Notes under the pieces: generated by a model
What the model was told of the DNA's origin: nothing
Databases searched by the model: none
What the model saw: the letters and a program-made list of their open reading frames with translations, nothing else
Program-made: the position numbers and the translations under genes
In this document: piece after piece, positions 53,055 to 61,549 of the stretch
How positions within the stretch are numbered: position 1 is the stretch's first letter
Layout: every line of letters starts with the position of its first letter
From: CAMEON01 sp964463245
Lineage (GTDB): Bacteria; Bacillota; Clostridia; Oscillospirales; CAG-272
Reading direction: 5' to 3'
Length of the DNA stretch: 64,000 nt
NCBI GenBank assembly: GCA_964463245.1
Contig: CAYXBU010000001.1
Location: 1 to 64,000, forward strand

Positions 53055-53082
53055 ATTATACGCTTTCCCTCGGAAAAAGCAA
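53055..53082 (-). promoter_or_regulatory. Promoter of the GNAT gene
   Basis: On the minus strand TTGCTT (53077-53082) and TATAAT (53055-53060) with a 16-base spacer. Confidence 0.7.
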
Positions 53083-53134
53083 GGGCTTTTTGCCACCATT
53101 TTGTAAAAGATTCGCAAATATTCACGCCGTCCTC

Positions 53135-53163
53135 TTGACAATCAGATGACCGCAGGATATAAT
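53135..53163 (+). promoter_or_regulatory. Promoter of the DUF1836 gene
   Basis: Consensus TTGACA (53135-53140) and TATAAT (53158-53163) with a 17-base spacer. Confidence 0.85.
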
Positions 53164-53215
53164 AAGACTAAAGCTGTTCGTATAGTTCAACCAAGATCGA
53201 AGGGGAGAAATGTAT

Positions 53216-53815
53216 ATGCAACTCAAGATCAACGACATCATGATCCCGGGCACCCTGCTGACCAAGGCCGAGGCGGGCGGTGTTACCGGACTGGAATTTC
53301 TCAACCGTGTCTTTTTCCCCAGTGAGGGTGTCATGCTCTCCCGCATTCGGGACGTATCGGGGGTGGACGGCTCCACGCTCCAGAACTGGACGAAGCGCGG
53401 ATGGGTCGAGAATGCACCTCTGAAACGCTACGGCATTGACCAGGTCGCCAATATCCTCATCATCAATATGCTGCGCTCCTGTGTCCGTCTGGATCATATC
53501 ACCTACCTCATCCGTTACATCAACGGCCGCGTGGACAACCGCAGTGATGACATCATCCGTGAGTCGGTACTGTACGATTATATCTGTCGGACGTTGGATC
53601 GCTTGATGGAGGAAGAGAACTGCTCGGATGAGTCCATCCGCGCCATCATCGAGGAGGTGACTGCCTCCTACGAGGAGGTGCGCCCGGGTAGCCGCGAGCG
53701 GCTGAACCATGCGCTCTGCATCATTGTCGTTGCGTACTATGCGGTGGTTCTGAAGCACCATGCCGATGATATGATCTCAGACCTGATGCATCGGAGCGAG
53801 GGTATGTTCGAGTGA
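53216..53815 (+). CDS. DUF1836 family protein (putative DNA-binding)
   Basis: A 199-residue protein of the DUF1836 family, common in Clostridia, with a MerR-like winged-helix look. The signature is LQNWTKRGWVENAP, followed by Y-x-x-D-Q-hydrophobic helix (ANILIINMLR) and a YINGRVDNRSDDII segment; a long C-terminal helical part includes an all-hydrophobic stretch HALCIIVVAYYAV. I chose the ATG at 53216 because GGGGAGA is nine bases upstream; an ATG six bases earlier is in frame. It overlaps the next gene's possible start region and probably forms an operon with it. Function is unknown; a regulatory role is inferred. Confidence 0.85.
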   Translation: MQLKINDIMIPGTLLTKAEAGGVTGLEFLNRVFFPSEGVMLSRIRDVSGVDGSTLQNWTKRGWVENAPLKRYGIDQVANILIINMLRSCVRLDHITYLIRYINGRVDNRSDDIIRESVLYDYICRTLDRLMEEENCSDESIRAIIEEVTASYEEVRPGSRERLNHALCIIVVAYYAVVLKHHADDMISDLMHRSEGMFE

Positions 53816-53826
53816 GTGGAGGGGTT

Positions 53827-54384
53827 ATGAAGCAATTTTGTCGAAGCCTGCTGGATGCCGTTGTGTATCTGGTCTATATTTTCCTGTCCTGCCTTGTGGT
53901 GCTGCTGGTGGAAGCCCTGCTCCTGTATGTGCTGGACAAATTCGTCCTGCTCTCTTATCTGACCCAGACCGTGATAAGGCTGGTGATCTACTCGCTGGGT
54001 GTCCCCGCGATGATCGGCGTGGCGGGGTATCTGGAGGGGTATCGTGAAGCTGAGTCCCACCCGGGATGGACGGCATTTTCCTGCGGTCTGGCGGTGCTGG
54101 TTCCCCAGCTCCTGCTGGCTCTGCTGTTCCACTTCCGCCAGTTCTGCGCGGGTGCCGTGCCGTTCGCCGCAGGGCTCTTGCGGGACGGCAAGGCTGTCAC
54201 GGCGGACAGCATCCTGTTTACCGAGATCGGACAGCTTTGGCTCTTCCTCGGTGTCTATGTCGGGTATGGCGTCCTGTATGCCGTTACCCTGACGGTCTGC
54301 CGTGAGATCGGTGTGTACCGCCGTCTGCGGCAACGCTGCGAGATGGGGCTGACACCGGACGGGAGAGCACACCGGGAATCGTGA
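53827..54384 (+). CDS. Small membrane protein of unknown function
   Basis: A 185-residue protein with four hydrophobic segments (about residues 13-33, 46-66, 76-98 and 124-146), a basic C-terminal tail and no family I recognise. The ATG at 53827 follows GGAGGGG by two bases; a GTG at 53812 overlapping the DUF1836 stop codon is an alternative. It lies in the same orientation directly after DUF1836, so they may act together. No enzyme motif is seen. Confidence 0.65.
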   Translation: MKQFCRSLLDAVVYLVYIFLSCLVVLLVEALLLYVLDKFVLLSYLTQTVIRLVIYSLGVPAMIGVAGYLEGYREAESHPGWTAFSCGLAVLVPQLLLALLFHFRQFCAGAVPFAAGLLRDGKAVTADSILFTEIGQLWLFLGVYVGYGVLYAVTLTVCREIGVYRRLRQRCEMGLTPDGRAHRES

Positions 54385-54415
54385 TGTCATCCGATGCGAA
54401 ATTCCTCGGAAACGG

Positions 54416-54444
54416 TTGACAGAATCCAAAAAAAATAGTATAAT
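54416..54444 (+). promoter_or_regulatory. Promoter of lysS
   Basis: Consensus TTGACA (54416-54421) and TATAAT (54439-54444), 17-base spacer. A leader of about 80 bases with a GGCTC/GAGCC hairpin follows; no T-box or riboswitch core is recognised. Confidence 0.85.
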
Positions 54445-54533
54445 ATCCCCGATATATACCCATTCAAGAAGTAAATCAACCACGCGGCTCTCTCGCGGAG
54501 CCACGGTGGTGCAGTGAAAGGAATCCTATCAAC

Positions 54534-56036
54534 ATGAGTGAGATCAATGTGAACCTCTCGGAACAGGAGCAGGTGCGCCGCGCGAAGCTGCAGAAGCTGG
54601 TAGAGCAGGGAAATGACCCGTTCGAGAAGACGGTATTCGATGTTACCGCGCATTCGGACGAGATCAAGGAGAAGTTTGATACTCTGGAGGGCAGTGAGGT
54701 CGCCATTGCAGGTCGTTTGATGACCAGACGGATCATGGGCAAGGCCTCTTTTACCCATATCGCCGACCGAAACGGCGAGATCCAGGTGTATGTCCGCAAG
54801 GACGAGGTCGGTGAGGAGACCTACGCCGCCTTCAAGAGCGATTTTGACATCGGCGATATCGTGGGCGTGCGCGGAACCGTCTTCCGCACCAACAGCGGCG
54901 AGATCTCGGTGCGCGCCACGCACTTTGAGATGCTGGCCAAGGCACTCCGCCCGCTCCCCGAGAAGTTCAACGGTCTACGGGATGTGGACACCAAGTACCG
55001 CCATCGGGAGATCGACCTGATCATGAATGGGGATGTCCGCGAGACCTTCGTCAAGCGGAGCCGTATCATCAATGCCCTGCGGAACTACCTCAACAGCAAG
55101 GGCTTTCTGGAGGTGGACACGCCGATCCTGCAGACCGTGGAGATCGGTGCCTCGGCTCGCCCCTTCTTTACCCACCACAACACGCTGGACATCGACATGG
55201 TGCTCCGCATTGAGACCGAGCTGTTCTTGAAGCGGCTGATCGTCGGCGGCTTTGAGAAGGTCTACGAGGTGGGACGTATCTTCCGCAACGAGGGCATGGA
55301 CACCAAGCATAACCCTGAATTCACCACCATCGAGCTGTATCAAGCCTATACCGACTTCCGCGGCATGATGGATCTGGTGGAGGAGATGATGAAGACCGTC
55401 GTGACCGAAGTCTGCGGCTCCACCGTCATCACCTATCAGGGCAAGGAGATCGACTTGGGTCACTGGGAACGCCTGACCATGATCGAGGCGGTCAAGAAGT
55501 ACTCCGGCGTGGACTTTGGCGAGATCGCCACCGACGAGGAGGCCATCGCCATCGCCAAGGAGAAGCACGTCGAGCTGCCCGCCGTACCCACCAAGGGAGC
55601 CATCCTGGCGGAGTTCTTTGATGCTTTCGTGGAGGAGAACCTCATCCAGCCGACTTTCATCTACGACTACCCCGTAGAGATCTCGCCGCTGGCCAAGCGC
55701 AAACCCTCCGACCCGACCCTTACCGAGCGGTTTGAGTATTTCATCAACGCGACCGAGTATGGCAATGCCTTCTCGGAGCTGAACGACCCCATTGACCAGA
55801 AGGCGCGCTTTGAGCGGCAGATCGCCGAGCGCAAGAAGCTGGATCCGAACACCACCGCGCAGGTGGATTACGACTACATTCTGGCGCTGGAGCACGGCCT
55901 GCCGCCCACAGGCGGTCTGGGCTTCGGGGTCGATCGCCTGGTCATGCTCCTGACCGACTCTCCCTCCATTCGGGACGTGCTGCTGTTCCCGACCATGAAG
56001 CCGCTGGATCAGGCGAACTCCGCTGATCGTTCATAA
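54534..56036 (+). CDS. lysS: Lysyl-tRNA synthetase, class II
   Basis: Cytoplasmic enzyme that charges tRNA-Lys. The 500-residue class II protein begins with a short helical segment and an OB-fold anticodon domain (about 60-150). Motif 1 is around YLNSKGFLEVDTPIL, motif 2 is FRNEGMDTKHNPEFTTIELYQAY-like (given only by its FRNEG and EFTT anchors), and motif 3 is GLGFGVDRLVMLLTD near the C-terminus. The start is supported by AAAGGA upstream and the conserved length. It has its own promoter and terminator. Confidence 0.97.
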   Translation: MSEINVNLSEQEQVRRAKLQKLVEQGNDPFEKTVFDVTAHSDEIKEKFDTLEGSEVAIAGRLMTRRIMGKASFTHIADRNGEIQVYVRKDEVGEETYAAFKSDFDIGDIVGVRGTVFRTNSGEISVRATHFEMLAKALRPLPEKFNGLRDVDTKYRHREIDLIMNGDVRETFVKRSRIINALRNYLNSKGFLEVDTPILQTVEIGASARPFFTHHNTLDIDMVLRIETELFLKRLIVGGFEKVYEVGRIFRNEGMDTKHNPEFTTIELYQAYTDFRGMMDLVEEMMKTVVTEVCGSTVITYQGKEIDLGHWERLTMIEAVKKYSGVDFGEIATDEEAIAIAKEKHVELPAVPTKGAILAEFFDAFVEENLIQPTFIYDYPVEISPLAKRKPSDPTLTERFEYFINATEYGNAFSELNDPIDQKARFERQIAERKKLDPNTTAQVDYDYILALEHGLPPTGGLGFGVDRLVMLLTDSPSIRDVLLFPTMKPLDQANSADRS

Positions 56037-56044
56037 CCATCCCC

Positions 56045-56087
56045 CGCCGAAGCCCGCGCAAAATAATTTGCGCCGGCTTCGGCGTTT
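56045..56087 (+). terminator. Terminator of lysS
   Basis: CGCCGAAGCC-x-GCGCAAA, loop ATAA, TTTGCGC-x-GGCTTCGGCG, then TTT. It lies nine bases after the stop codon. Confidence 0.85.
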
Positions 56088-56355
56088 CTGTCACCTTTTG
56101 ACTTTTTGGCTGTCTATACGGATGAACGGACTTGAACAGCCGATTGTAAAAGTGCTCTTTTTCTGAATACATTGTGGGGCAGGGGTCCCACATGGGCGGA
56201 GGATGACGAGAAAAACTGTCGGCAAACCATTTCTCGGCAGCAAAATATGTCATAAAAGTCCTTGAAAGGGGTCTGGGGGAAACTTCCTTCAGGAAGGTTC
56301 CCCCAGATATGTGACTTTTACAATTGGCTAAAGGACTTGAAAGGAAGGAGCCGAT
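56088..56355 (+). other. Long leader with hairpins before the ECF sigma gene
   Basis: No gene is apparent. A weak TTGTAA...TACATT pair (56144-56173) could be a promoter. The region holds a strong 34-base hairpin (56273-56306, CTGGGGGAA arms with loop TC), and a short GTGGG/TCCCAC pair (near 56172-56190). The phrase TTGAAAGG occurs twice (near 56262 and 56336). The 3' end has GGAAGGAG as the ribosome binding site. Confidence 0.45.
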
Positions 56356-56901
56356 ATGAGAGACGACACGCAGGACACCCTGCGCCTGACCGAGCGATAC
56401 CTCGCGCGGGACGAGAGCGTGGTGCAGGAGACAGCGCGGCTGTATGAGCCGCTGTGCATGAGCATCGCGCTGAACATCCTCTGCAACCGCGAGGACGCGG
56501 AGGAGTGTGTCAACGACACCTGGCTGAAGGTGTGGAACCACATCCCGCCCGACCGCCCGCGTTCAATGGCGGCCTATCTGGGAAGGATCGTCCGCAACCT
56601 GGCCATCAACCGCTGGCACGCGGGGCGGGATCGGGCATTCCTGGTGGATCTGGACGAGCTGCGGGATTGTCTTCCGCTTGCCGAGGAGGAGGCGGGACAG
56701 CTGCCCACCCTGCTGGACGAGTTCTTAGCGGGCTGTGACCCGCTGGATCGCCGTCTGTTCGTAGGGCGGTACTGGTACGCCTACTCGGTCAAGGATATGG
56801 CGGCGGCCAACGGCATGAAACGCAACACGGTCTCGCAACGCCTGACGCGGGTGCGAAAGCAGTTGAAGCAGTTTTTGGAGGAAAGGGGTTACAGAATATG
56901 A
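56356..56901 (+). CDS. ECF-type sigma factor
   Basis: A 181-residue RNA polymerase sigma factor of the extracytoplasmic function group. Region 2 contains EDAEECVNDTWLKVWN (near residue 47); region 4 is the C-terminal helix-turn-helix VKDMAAANGMKRNTVSQRLTRVRKQLKQF. There are no region 1 or 3 domains. GGAAGGAG lies nine bases upstream. The next gene overlaps by four bases and encodes a membrane protein with a short cytoplasmic N-terminus, as for sigma/anti-sigma pairs. Target promoters are unknown. Confidence 0.93.
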   Translation: MRDDTQDTLRLTERYLARDESVVQETARLYEPLCMSIALNILCNREDAEECVNDTWLKVWNHIPPDRPRSMAAYLGRIVRNLAINRWHAGRDRAFLVDLDELRDCLPLAEEEAGQLPTLLDEFLAGCDPLDRRLFVGRYWYAYSVKDMAAANGMKRNTVSQRLTRVRKQLKQFLEERGYRI

Positions 56902-58547
56902 AGGAGCGGAAGCGTATGGAGCGGGAGACTCTCCTCAAGCAGCTCGGGAGCATTTCCGAGACATATGTACTGGAGGCGGCGGATATCGCCTCATCCGAGC
57001 GACCGGAGCGGCAGGAGCGGCGGGGGAGCTTTTGGTTCCGCCTGCGTACCAGCCCCCTCCCGGCGGTCTGCTTGGGCTTTGTCGTGGCACTGGTGGTCAT
57101 CGCTGCCATCGTCCGTGCGAGTTGGACATCCCCCGAGACCCCTGTGGGCACCGAGGGCGGGCTACCCGGTGCCTCTCTGTCCGGAACGGATGTAATCTAC
57201 ACGCCCCCGGTGGATGCCCCCGAGGAGGACGCGGAGCTGATCGCACAGGGCTACACGGCACAGATCGGTCGTATCGTTCGCCACACGGGCGGGTACTTCT
57301 TCGTGTGGCAGGACAGCTACGGTCGCTGGGACTTTACCGTCTTGACAAAGGGCTTCGGGCAGACCGATGCCATCCCGGATGACCTCAACAACGGCGACCT
57401 CGTGCGGGTGTATTATCAATATATCCAAAAGACCTATCCGTCATCCATGCCGGTCTACCGCGCCGAGCTGTTGCAGAGAGGTCAGCTTGATCTGGTGGAC
57501 GGTGCGACACTGGGCAACATCATGGCTCTGAGCGGAGACATGGAAATGGGCGCGGGCTGGGCGATCTGCTTCGATAACATCCAGACCGGACGGCTGTACC
57601 GCATGGGAAATGAGTGGTTCTTGATCCGCGAGGACAAGGATGGAAACCAGACGGGTTACTGCTATCTTCGCAGTGCATCGTGGCTGGATCCGGGCTTGGC
57701 GGATGACTTCCAAACCGGCGACCGCGTGGAGGTGTCGGGCGGTTTCTTCTACTATACCGACCCGCCTATCCTGCCTACCTACCGCGTGACCCTTCTGGAG
57801 CGCGGCGACGAGAGCGACATTGACCCCGATATCCTTCGGAAATTGACCGATTGGGGCGACCTGAAGCTCGAAGGCGGCACCCTCCCGCCCTTTGAGTCGG
57901 CGACCGAGCCGGAGACCGAACCGAAGAATGAGCCGGAGACCGAGCCCCTGCCGACGGGGTATACCAAGACGGTCGGTCGTATCCTTCGCCGCACGAATGG
58001 TAGCTACTACCTCATTTCGGAGGATGGCGGAAGCGTGGTATGCATAGGAAGTGCTCTCAGTGGGGTAAATGTTATCCCGGATGATCTGCACAACGGCGAT
58101 CTCGTGCGGGTGTACCACATGGGACTTTTTGAGAGTTATCCGGTACAGATGCCGGTCTATCGCCTGGACTTGATCCGGGAAGGAACTCTTACCGAGATCA
58201 CGAATATCAAGTCGGTGCTGAATCGCATCATCACGGGGATCGAGTTCGATGTGGATGTGACCGGGCGGCTGTACCACGATGAGGCAAACGACCTCTGGTA
58301 CCTGTTTTGGACGGACGATGAGGGGCACACGACAGGCCGTTTCGATCTCCTGTATGACTACCTTGTCGGGGATGTCGACCTCGCCAATTTCCAGACCGGC
58401 GATCTCGTGACGGTGTCGGGGGATAACTATTTGGAGTCCGACCCGCCCATCCTGCCGGCCTTCTATATCACGCTCCGGGCACACGGAACCGAGGCCGACA
58501 TCGACCCGGAGCATCTGGCGTGGCTGATAAATGATCCGACTGAGTGA
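56898..58547 (+). CDS. Membrane-bound partner of the sigma factor with duplicated extracellular domains
   Basis: A 549-residue single-pass protein whose start overlaps the sigma gene by four bases. The cytoplasmic part (about 55 residues) begins with LLKQLGSISETYVLEAA, close to the N-terminal motif of clostridial anti-sigma-like proteins, without a zinc-finger HxxxCxxC. The membrane segment is near residues 56-76. Outside are two copies of an A-B unit. A1 (about 119-200) and A2 (about 354-434) share IPDDL-x-NGDLVRVY; B1 (about 205-330) and B2 (about 437-549) share SDPPILP and xADIDPEHL-like ends. A Glu/Pro/Thr linker joins the two halves. Role as anti-sigma sensor is inferred from the pairing and topology. 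Confidence 0.8.
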   Translation: MKERKRMERETLLKQLGSISETYVLEAADIASSERPERQERRGSFWFRLRTSPLPAVCLGFVVALVVIAAIVRASWTSPETPVGTEGGLPGASLSGTDVIYTPPVDAPEEDAELIAQGYTAQIGRIVRHTGGYFFVWQDSYGRWDFTVLTKGFGQTDAIPDDLNNGDLVRVYYQYIQKTYPSSMPVYRAELLQRGQLDLVDGATLGNIMALSGDMEMGAGWAICFDNIQTGRLYRMGNEWFLIREDKDGNQTGYCYLRSASWLDPGLADDFQTGDRVEVSGGFFYYTDPPILPTYRVTLLERGDESDIDPDILRKLTDWGDLKLEGGTLPPFESATEPETEPKNEPETEPLPTGYTKTVGRILRRTNGSYYLISEDGGSVVCIGSALSGVNVIPDDLHNGDLVRVYHMGLFESYPVQMPVYRLDLIREGTLTEITNIKSVLNRIITGIEFDVDVTGRLYHDEANDLWYLFWTDDEGHTTGRFDLLYDYLVGDVDLANFQTGDLVTVSGDNYLESDPPILPAFYITLRAHGTEADIDPEHLAWLINDPTE

Positions 58548-58568
58548 AGTCATACACGACCTATAGGT

Positions 58569-58594
58569 ATCCCCCTCCGACGGCGGAGGGGGAT
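58569..58594 (+). terminator. Possible terminator after the sigma-factor partner gene
   Basis: Eleven-base perfect arms around ACGG, 21 bases after the stop codon, without a clear T-run. Confidence 0.5.
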
Positions 58595-58807
58595 ATTCAT
58601 GTATATTCACTCGTTTATTCATGCAGAATGACCATCGTAAGACGGCATATCCTGCATTGGACGCGCTTGACCCCCTCCCACAGCACCCCGAATGTGTCGA
58701 AATGCACCGTATTTACACGACCTTTTGGCGAAACGCACAAAAAAACAGCCTGCCAAGCCCGTTCGCATATTTATTCGCACAAATTCAAAAAAGTTGCGAA
58801 AAAGGGC

Positions 58808-58836
58808 TTGACAAATGCATATTTATGCGGTATAAT
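58808..58836 (+). promoter_or_regulatory. Promoter of the amino acid importer operon
   Basis: Consensus TTGACA (58808-58813) and TATAAT (58831-58836) with a 17-base spacer. Confidence 0.88.
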
Positions 58837-58897
58837 AGCGCCATCACAGACGAGCACACGAACAAAAATATAACGGCTCATCAAGAAGGAGATCATC

Positions 58898-59818
58898 ATG
58901 AAAAAGTTTCTATCCATTCTGCTGGCGGCACTGATGCTGTGCGGTAGCGTATGCGCTCTGGCTTCCTGCGGCGATGCCGAGGAGGAGGGTCTGGACAAGG
59001 CCTACAACAAGTACCTGGAACAGTACAAGTTTGACGACAGCGACAAGCCTACCCTGACCGTGGCACTCTCCCCCGACTTTGCTCCCATGGAGTTCACCGA
59101 CACCGCTAAGTCCGGTCAGGATCAGTACGTCGGCTTCGACCCCCTGCTGGCTCAGTATCTGGCCAAGGAGCTGGACATGAAGCTGGTGATCAAGCCTATG
59201 TCCTTTGATGCCTGCATGACCGCCGTTCAAACCGGCGCAGCTGACCTCGGTATCTCCGGCTTCTCCTGGACGGCCGAGCGTGGTGAGAAGTTCCTGATCT
59301 CGGACTACTATGTGGCCGGCGAGAATGAGAACGGACAGGTCATCATCACCACCAAGGAGAATGAGGGCAAGTGGAAGACCAAGGCTGACTTCGCCGGCAA
59401 GAAGATCGGCGCACAGGGCGGCTCTCTGCAGGAGCTGCTGGTCAAGGAGAACTTCGGTGAGGATGCTCTCTCCCTGTACACCGACCTGACGGTCGCCGTG
59501 GAGGCTCTGATGACGGGTAAGATCGATGCACTGGCGGTTGCTGTCGGTAACGGCGATGCCTTTATCAGCAAGAACCCCGACAAGCTGGGTCAGACCGGCT
59601 TTGAGTTCGAGGTCGAGGATAAGTACAAGAACAACGTCATTCTGATCAACAAGAACGATCAGGAGCTGCTGGACAAGGTCAACGCGGCTCTGGCAAAGGC
59701 CATGGCGGCCGATGTCTACGACAGCTGGTACGAGGCCTGCCAGATCTACTCTCAGGTCAAGACGGCTGACGAGCTGGGCTACGACGATAACGGCAACAAG
59801 ATCACGAACGCGGATTGA
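58898..59818 (+). CDS. Polar amino acid ABC transporter substrate-binding lipoprotein
   Basis: Binding protein of the SBP_bac_3 family, 306 residues. Lipobox LASC (Cys24). Family features are LTVALSPDFAPMEF, the VGFDPLLAQYLAKEL ligand strand, DLGISGFSWTAERGEKF and the inter-lobe DALAVAVGNGDAF. AAGGAG lies nine bases upstream. Permease, ATPase and an M20 amidohydrolase follow. The exact amino acid cannot be told. Codon use is rich in GCT/CTG like the third giant lipoprotein, as expected for an abundant protein. Confidence 0.94.
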   Translation: MKKFLSILLAALMLCGSVCALASCGDAEEEGLDKAYNKYLEQYKFDDSDKPTLTVALSPDFAPMEFTDTAKSGQDQYVGFDPLLAQYLAKELDMKLVIKPMSFDACMTAVQTGAADLGISGFSWTAERGEKFLISDYYVAGENENGQVIITTKENEGKWKTKADFAGKKIGAQGGSLQELLVKENFGEDALSLYTDLTVAVEALMTGKIDALAVAVGNGDAFISKNPDKLGQTGFEFEVEDKYKNNVILINKNDQELLDKVNAALAKAMAADVYDSWYEACQIYSQVKTADELGYDDNGNKITNAD

Positions 59819-59853
59819 TAGACCGCACGGGCTGTTGCAGATCGGGTCGGCGC

Positions 59854-59876
59854 CGCCGCAGGAACACCCTGCGGCG
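59854..59876 (+). other. Intercistronic hairpin between binding protein and permease
   Basis: CGCCGCAGG, loop AACAC, CCTGCGGCG: nine-base perfect arms without a T-run, in the same position as the hairpin in the Opp operon. Probably a 3'-end stabiliser or partial terminator. Confidence 0.6.
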
Positions 59877-59930
59877 GGCGGCTCGGTCGCGGCGGCCCCT
59901 GTATCTGTATAAGAAGGGAAGGAACGGCAT

Positions 59931-60617
59931 ATGACGTTTGGTGAGCTTATCGTATCCATGGGCGAGATATTTGCGAAGTACTGGAAGGTGTTCCTCTTGG
60001 AGGGACTGACCTGTACTCTTCTGCTCTCGCTCATTACCGTGTTTTTTGGGGCGATCTTGGGTGCCCTGTTTGCTGTCGGCAAGATGTCACGCGTTAAGCC
60101 CTTGAGTTGGATCGTGACCGCCGTGATCGAGGTGGTGCGCGGAACGCCGTTGCTCCTGCAGCTGTATGTGGGCTACTTCCTCTTGCCCATGCTGTTCCCG
60201 TCGCTCCAACTGAGTGAATTTACCACCGTTGCGATCTCGCTGGTGCTCAACAGTGCCGCGTATGTCTCGGAGGTCATTCGTTCCGGTATCCAGGCCGTGG
60301 ACAAGGGGCAGACCGAGGCGGCGCGCACGGTGGGGCTGACCTCCTTTACCACCATGACCTCGGTGGTTCTGCCGCAGGCCATCAAGAATATCCTGCCGGC
60401 TCTGGGTAACGAGTTCGTGACGGTCATCAAGGAGACCTCGCTGGCCTCCACCTTCTTCGTGGGTGAGCTGATGACTTCCTACCAGATCGTGAAGGGCAAT
60501 ACCTTCCAGTCTCTGCCCACATTGATGATCGTGGGTATCATCTATTTTGTCATTACCTTTGCCCTGTCCAAGGTCATCGGCTTATTTGAAAGGAGAATGA
60601 AGCATGAGCGTGCTTGA
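59931..60617 (+). CDS. Polar amino acid ABC transporter permease
   Basis: A 228-residue permease of the His/Glu/Gln/Arg/opine family. It has four to five membrane segments and the typical EVVRGTPLLLQLYVGYFLLP and EAARTVGLTSFTTMTSVVLPQA (EAA loop) elements. The ribosome binding site GAAGGAA precedes the ATG. It overlaps the ATPase gene by 14 bases, indicating coupling. A single permease is present, so the channel is likely a homodimer. Confidence 0.95.
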   Translation: MTFGELIVSMGEIFAKYWKVFLLEGLTCTLLLSLITVFFGAILGALFAVGKMSRVKPLSWIVTAVIEVVRGTPLLLQLYVGYFLLPMLFPSLQLSEFTTVAISLVLNSAAYVSEVIRSGIQAVDKGQTEAARTVGLTSFTTMTSVVLPQAIKNILPALGNEFVTVIKETSLASTFFVGELMTSYQIVKGNTFQSLPTLMIVGIIYFVITFALSKVIGLFERRMKHERA

Positions 60618-61542
60618 TACGCAGTCCGCCCCCCGCAAGATGCTGGAGGTACGCGGCTTATATAAGAGTTTCGGTGACCTGCAGGTCCTGCGCGGGGTAT
60701 CCACTGACATCGGCGCGGGCGAGGTGGTGTCCATCATCGGTCCCTCCGGTTCGGGTAAGAGCACCATGCTGCGGTGCATGAACCTCTTGGAGACCCCCAC
60801 CTTCGGCGAGGTATGGATGGAGGGTAAGCTCCTGACCCCCGTCGATCCCTACCTGCACCCTGAGGTCATCGAGACCTCCAAGACCTATCAGAAGCTGGTG
60901 GGGCAGGGCATGAGCGAGGAAGAGGCTGTCCTGAAGATCAAGAAGGAAGACTTGCTTCACGAGCATTTCAGTGCCGAGGGCAAGGAGTATCGTGCCCTCA
61001 TGAAAAAGATCTACGCCGAGAATCACCTGGATATCAATCTTGCACGCCGCAAGATGGGCATGGTGTTCCAGCAGTTCAACCTGTTCAACAACCTGACGGT
61101 CATGGGCAACATGATCCTGGCTCCGGTCAAGCTGAAGCTCAAGACCCGCGAGGAGGCGGTCGCGCAGGCGGAGGTGCTCCTGCAACGTATCGGTCTGCTG
61201 GACAAGAAGGATGTCTACCCCTCTACCCTGTCGGGCGGACAGAAACAGCGTATCGCCATCGTCCGCGCCTTGATGATGGAGCCGGACGTGATGCTGTTTG
61301 ACGAGCCGACCTCGGCACTCGACCCGGAGATGATCGGCGAGGTGCTGGACTTGATGAAGGATCTGGCGAATACCGGCATGACCATGGTCATCGTCACCCA
61401 CGAGATGGCCTTTGCGCGGGAGGTATCTGACCGCGTGCTGTTTATGGACGGTGCCAACATCCAGGAGGAAGGCGCACCCGAGCAGATATTCAAGAACCCG
61501 CAGAACCCGCGTCTGAAGGAATTCCTCAGCAAGGTTCTCTGA
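60604..61542 (+). CDS. Amino acid ABC transporter ATP-binding protein with insertion
   Basis: ATPase of the GlnQ/HisP type, with Walker A GPSGSGKST, Q-loop FQQFNLF, signature LSGGQKQR, Walker B VMLFDEPTSALD and H-loop VTHEM. At 312 residues it is about 65-70 longer than usual. The extra residues (about 75-145, from GKLLTPVDPYLHPEV to DINLARRK) lie between Walker A and the Q-loop and are helical and charged. The reading frame and the flanking motifs are intact, so this is not a frameshift. Such insertions are known in some clostridial homologues to my recollection, but I cannot check here. Confidence 0.93.
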   Translation: MSVLDTQSAPRKMLEVRGLYKSFGDLQVLRGVSTDIGAGEVVSIIGPSGSGKSTMLRCMNLLETPTFGEVWMEGKLLTPVDPYLHPEVIETSKTYQKLVGQGMSEEEAVLKIKKEDLLHEHFSAEGKEYRALMKKIYAENHLDINLARRKMGMVFQQFNLFNNLTVMGNMILAPVKLKLKTREEAVAQAEVLLQRIGLLDKKDVYPSTLSGGQKQRIAIVRALMMEPDVMLFDEPTSALDPEMIGEVLDLMKDLANTGMTMVIVTHEMAFAREVSDRVLFMDGANIQEEGAPEQIFKNPQNPRLKEFLSKVL

Positions 61543-61549
61543 TCCTGCC

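Larger units (their letters stand above)
58548..58897 (+). other. Gap before the amino acid importer
   Basis: No coding frame is convincing. It holds a hairpin (58569-58579 with 58584-58594, ATCCCCCTCCG arms), a repeated ATTCATG phrase near 58594-58622, AT-rich sequence and the importer promoter at 58808. Otherwise nothing is recognised. Confidence 0.45.

Noticed and set aside
54445..54533. T-box or riboswitch before lysS
   Set aside because: The leader is short and lacks the TGGNACCGCG box and a terminator.
60604..61542. Frameshift or fusion in the amino acid ABC ATPase
   Set aside because: Reading frame, motifs and codon use are continuous through the insertion.
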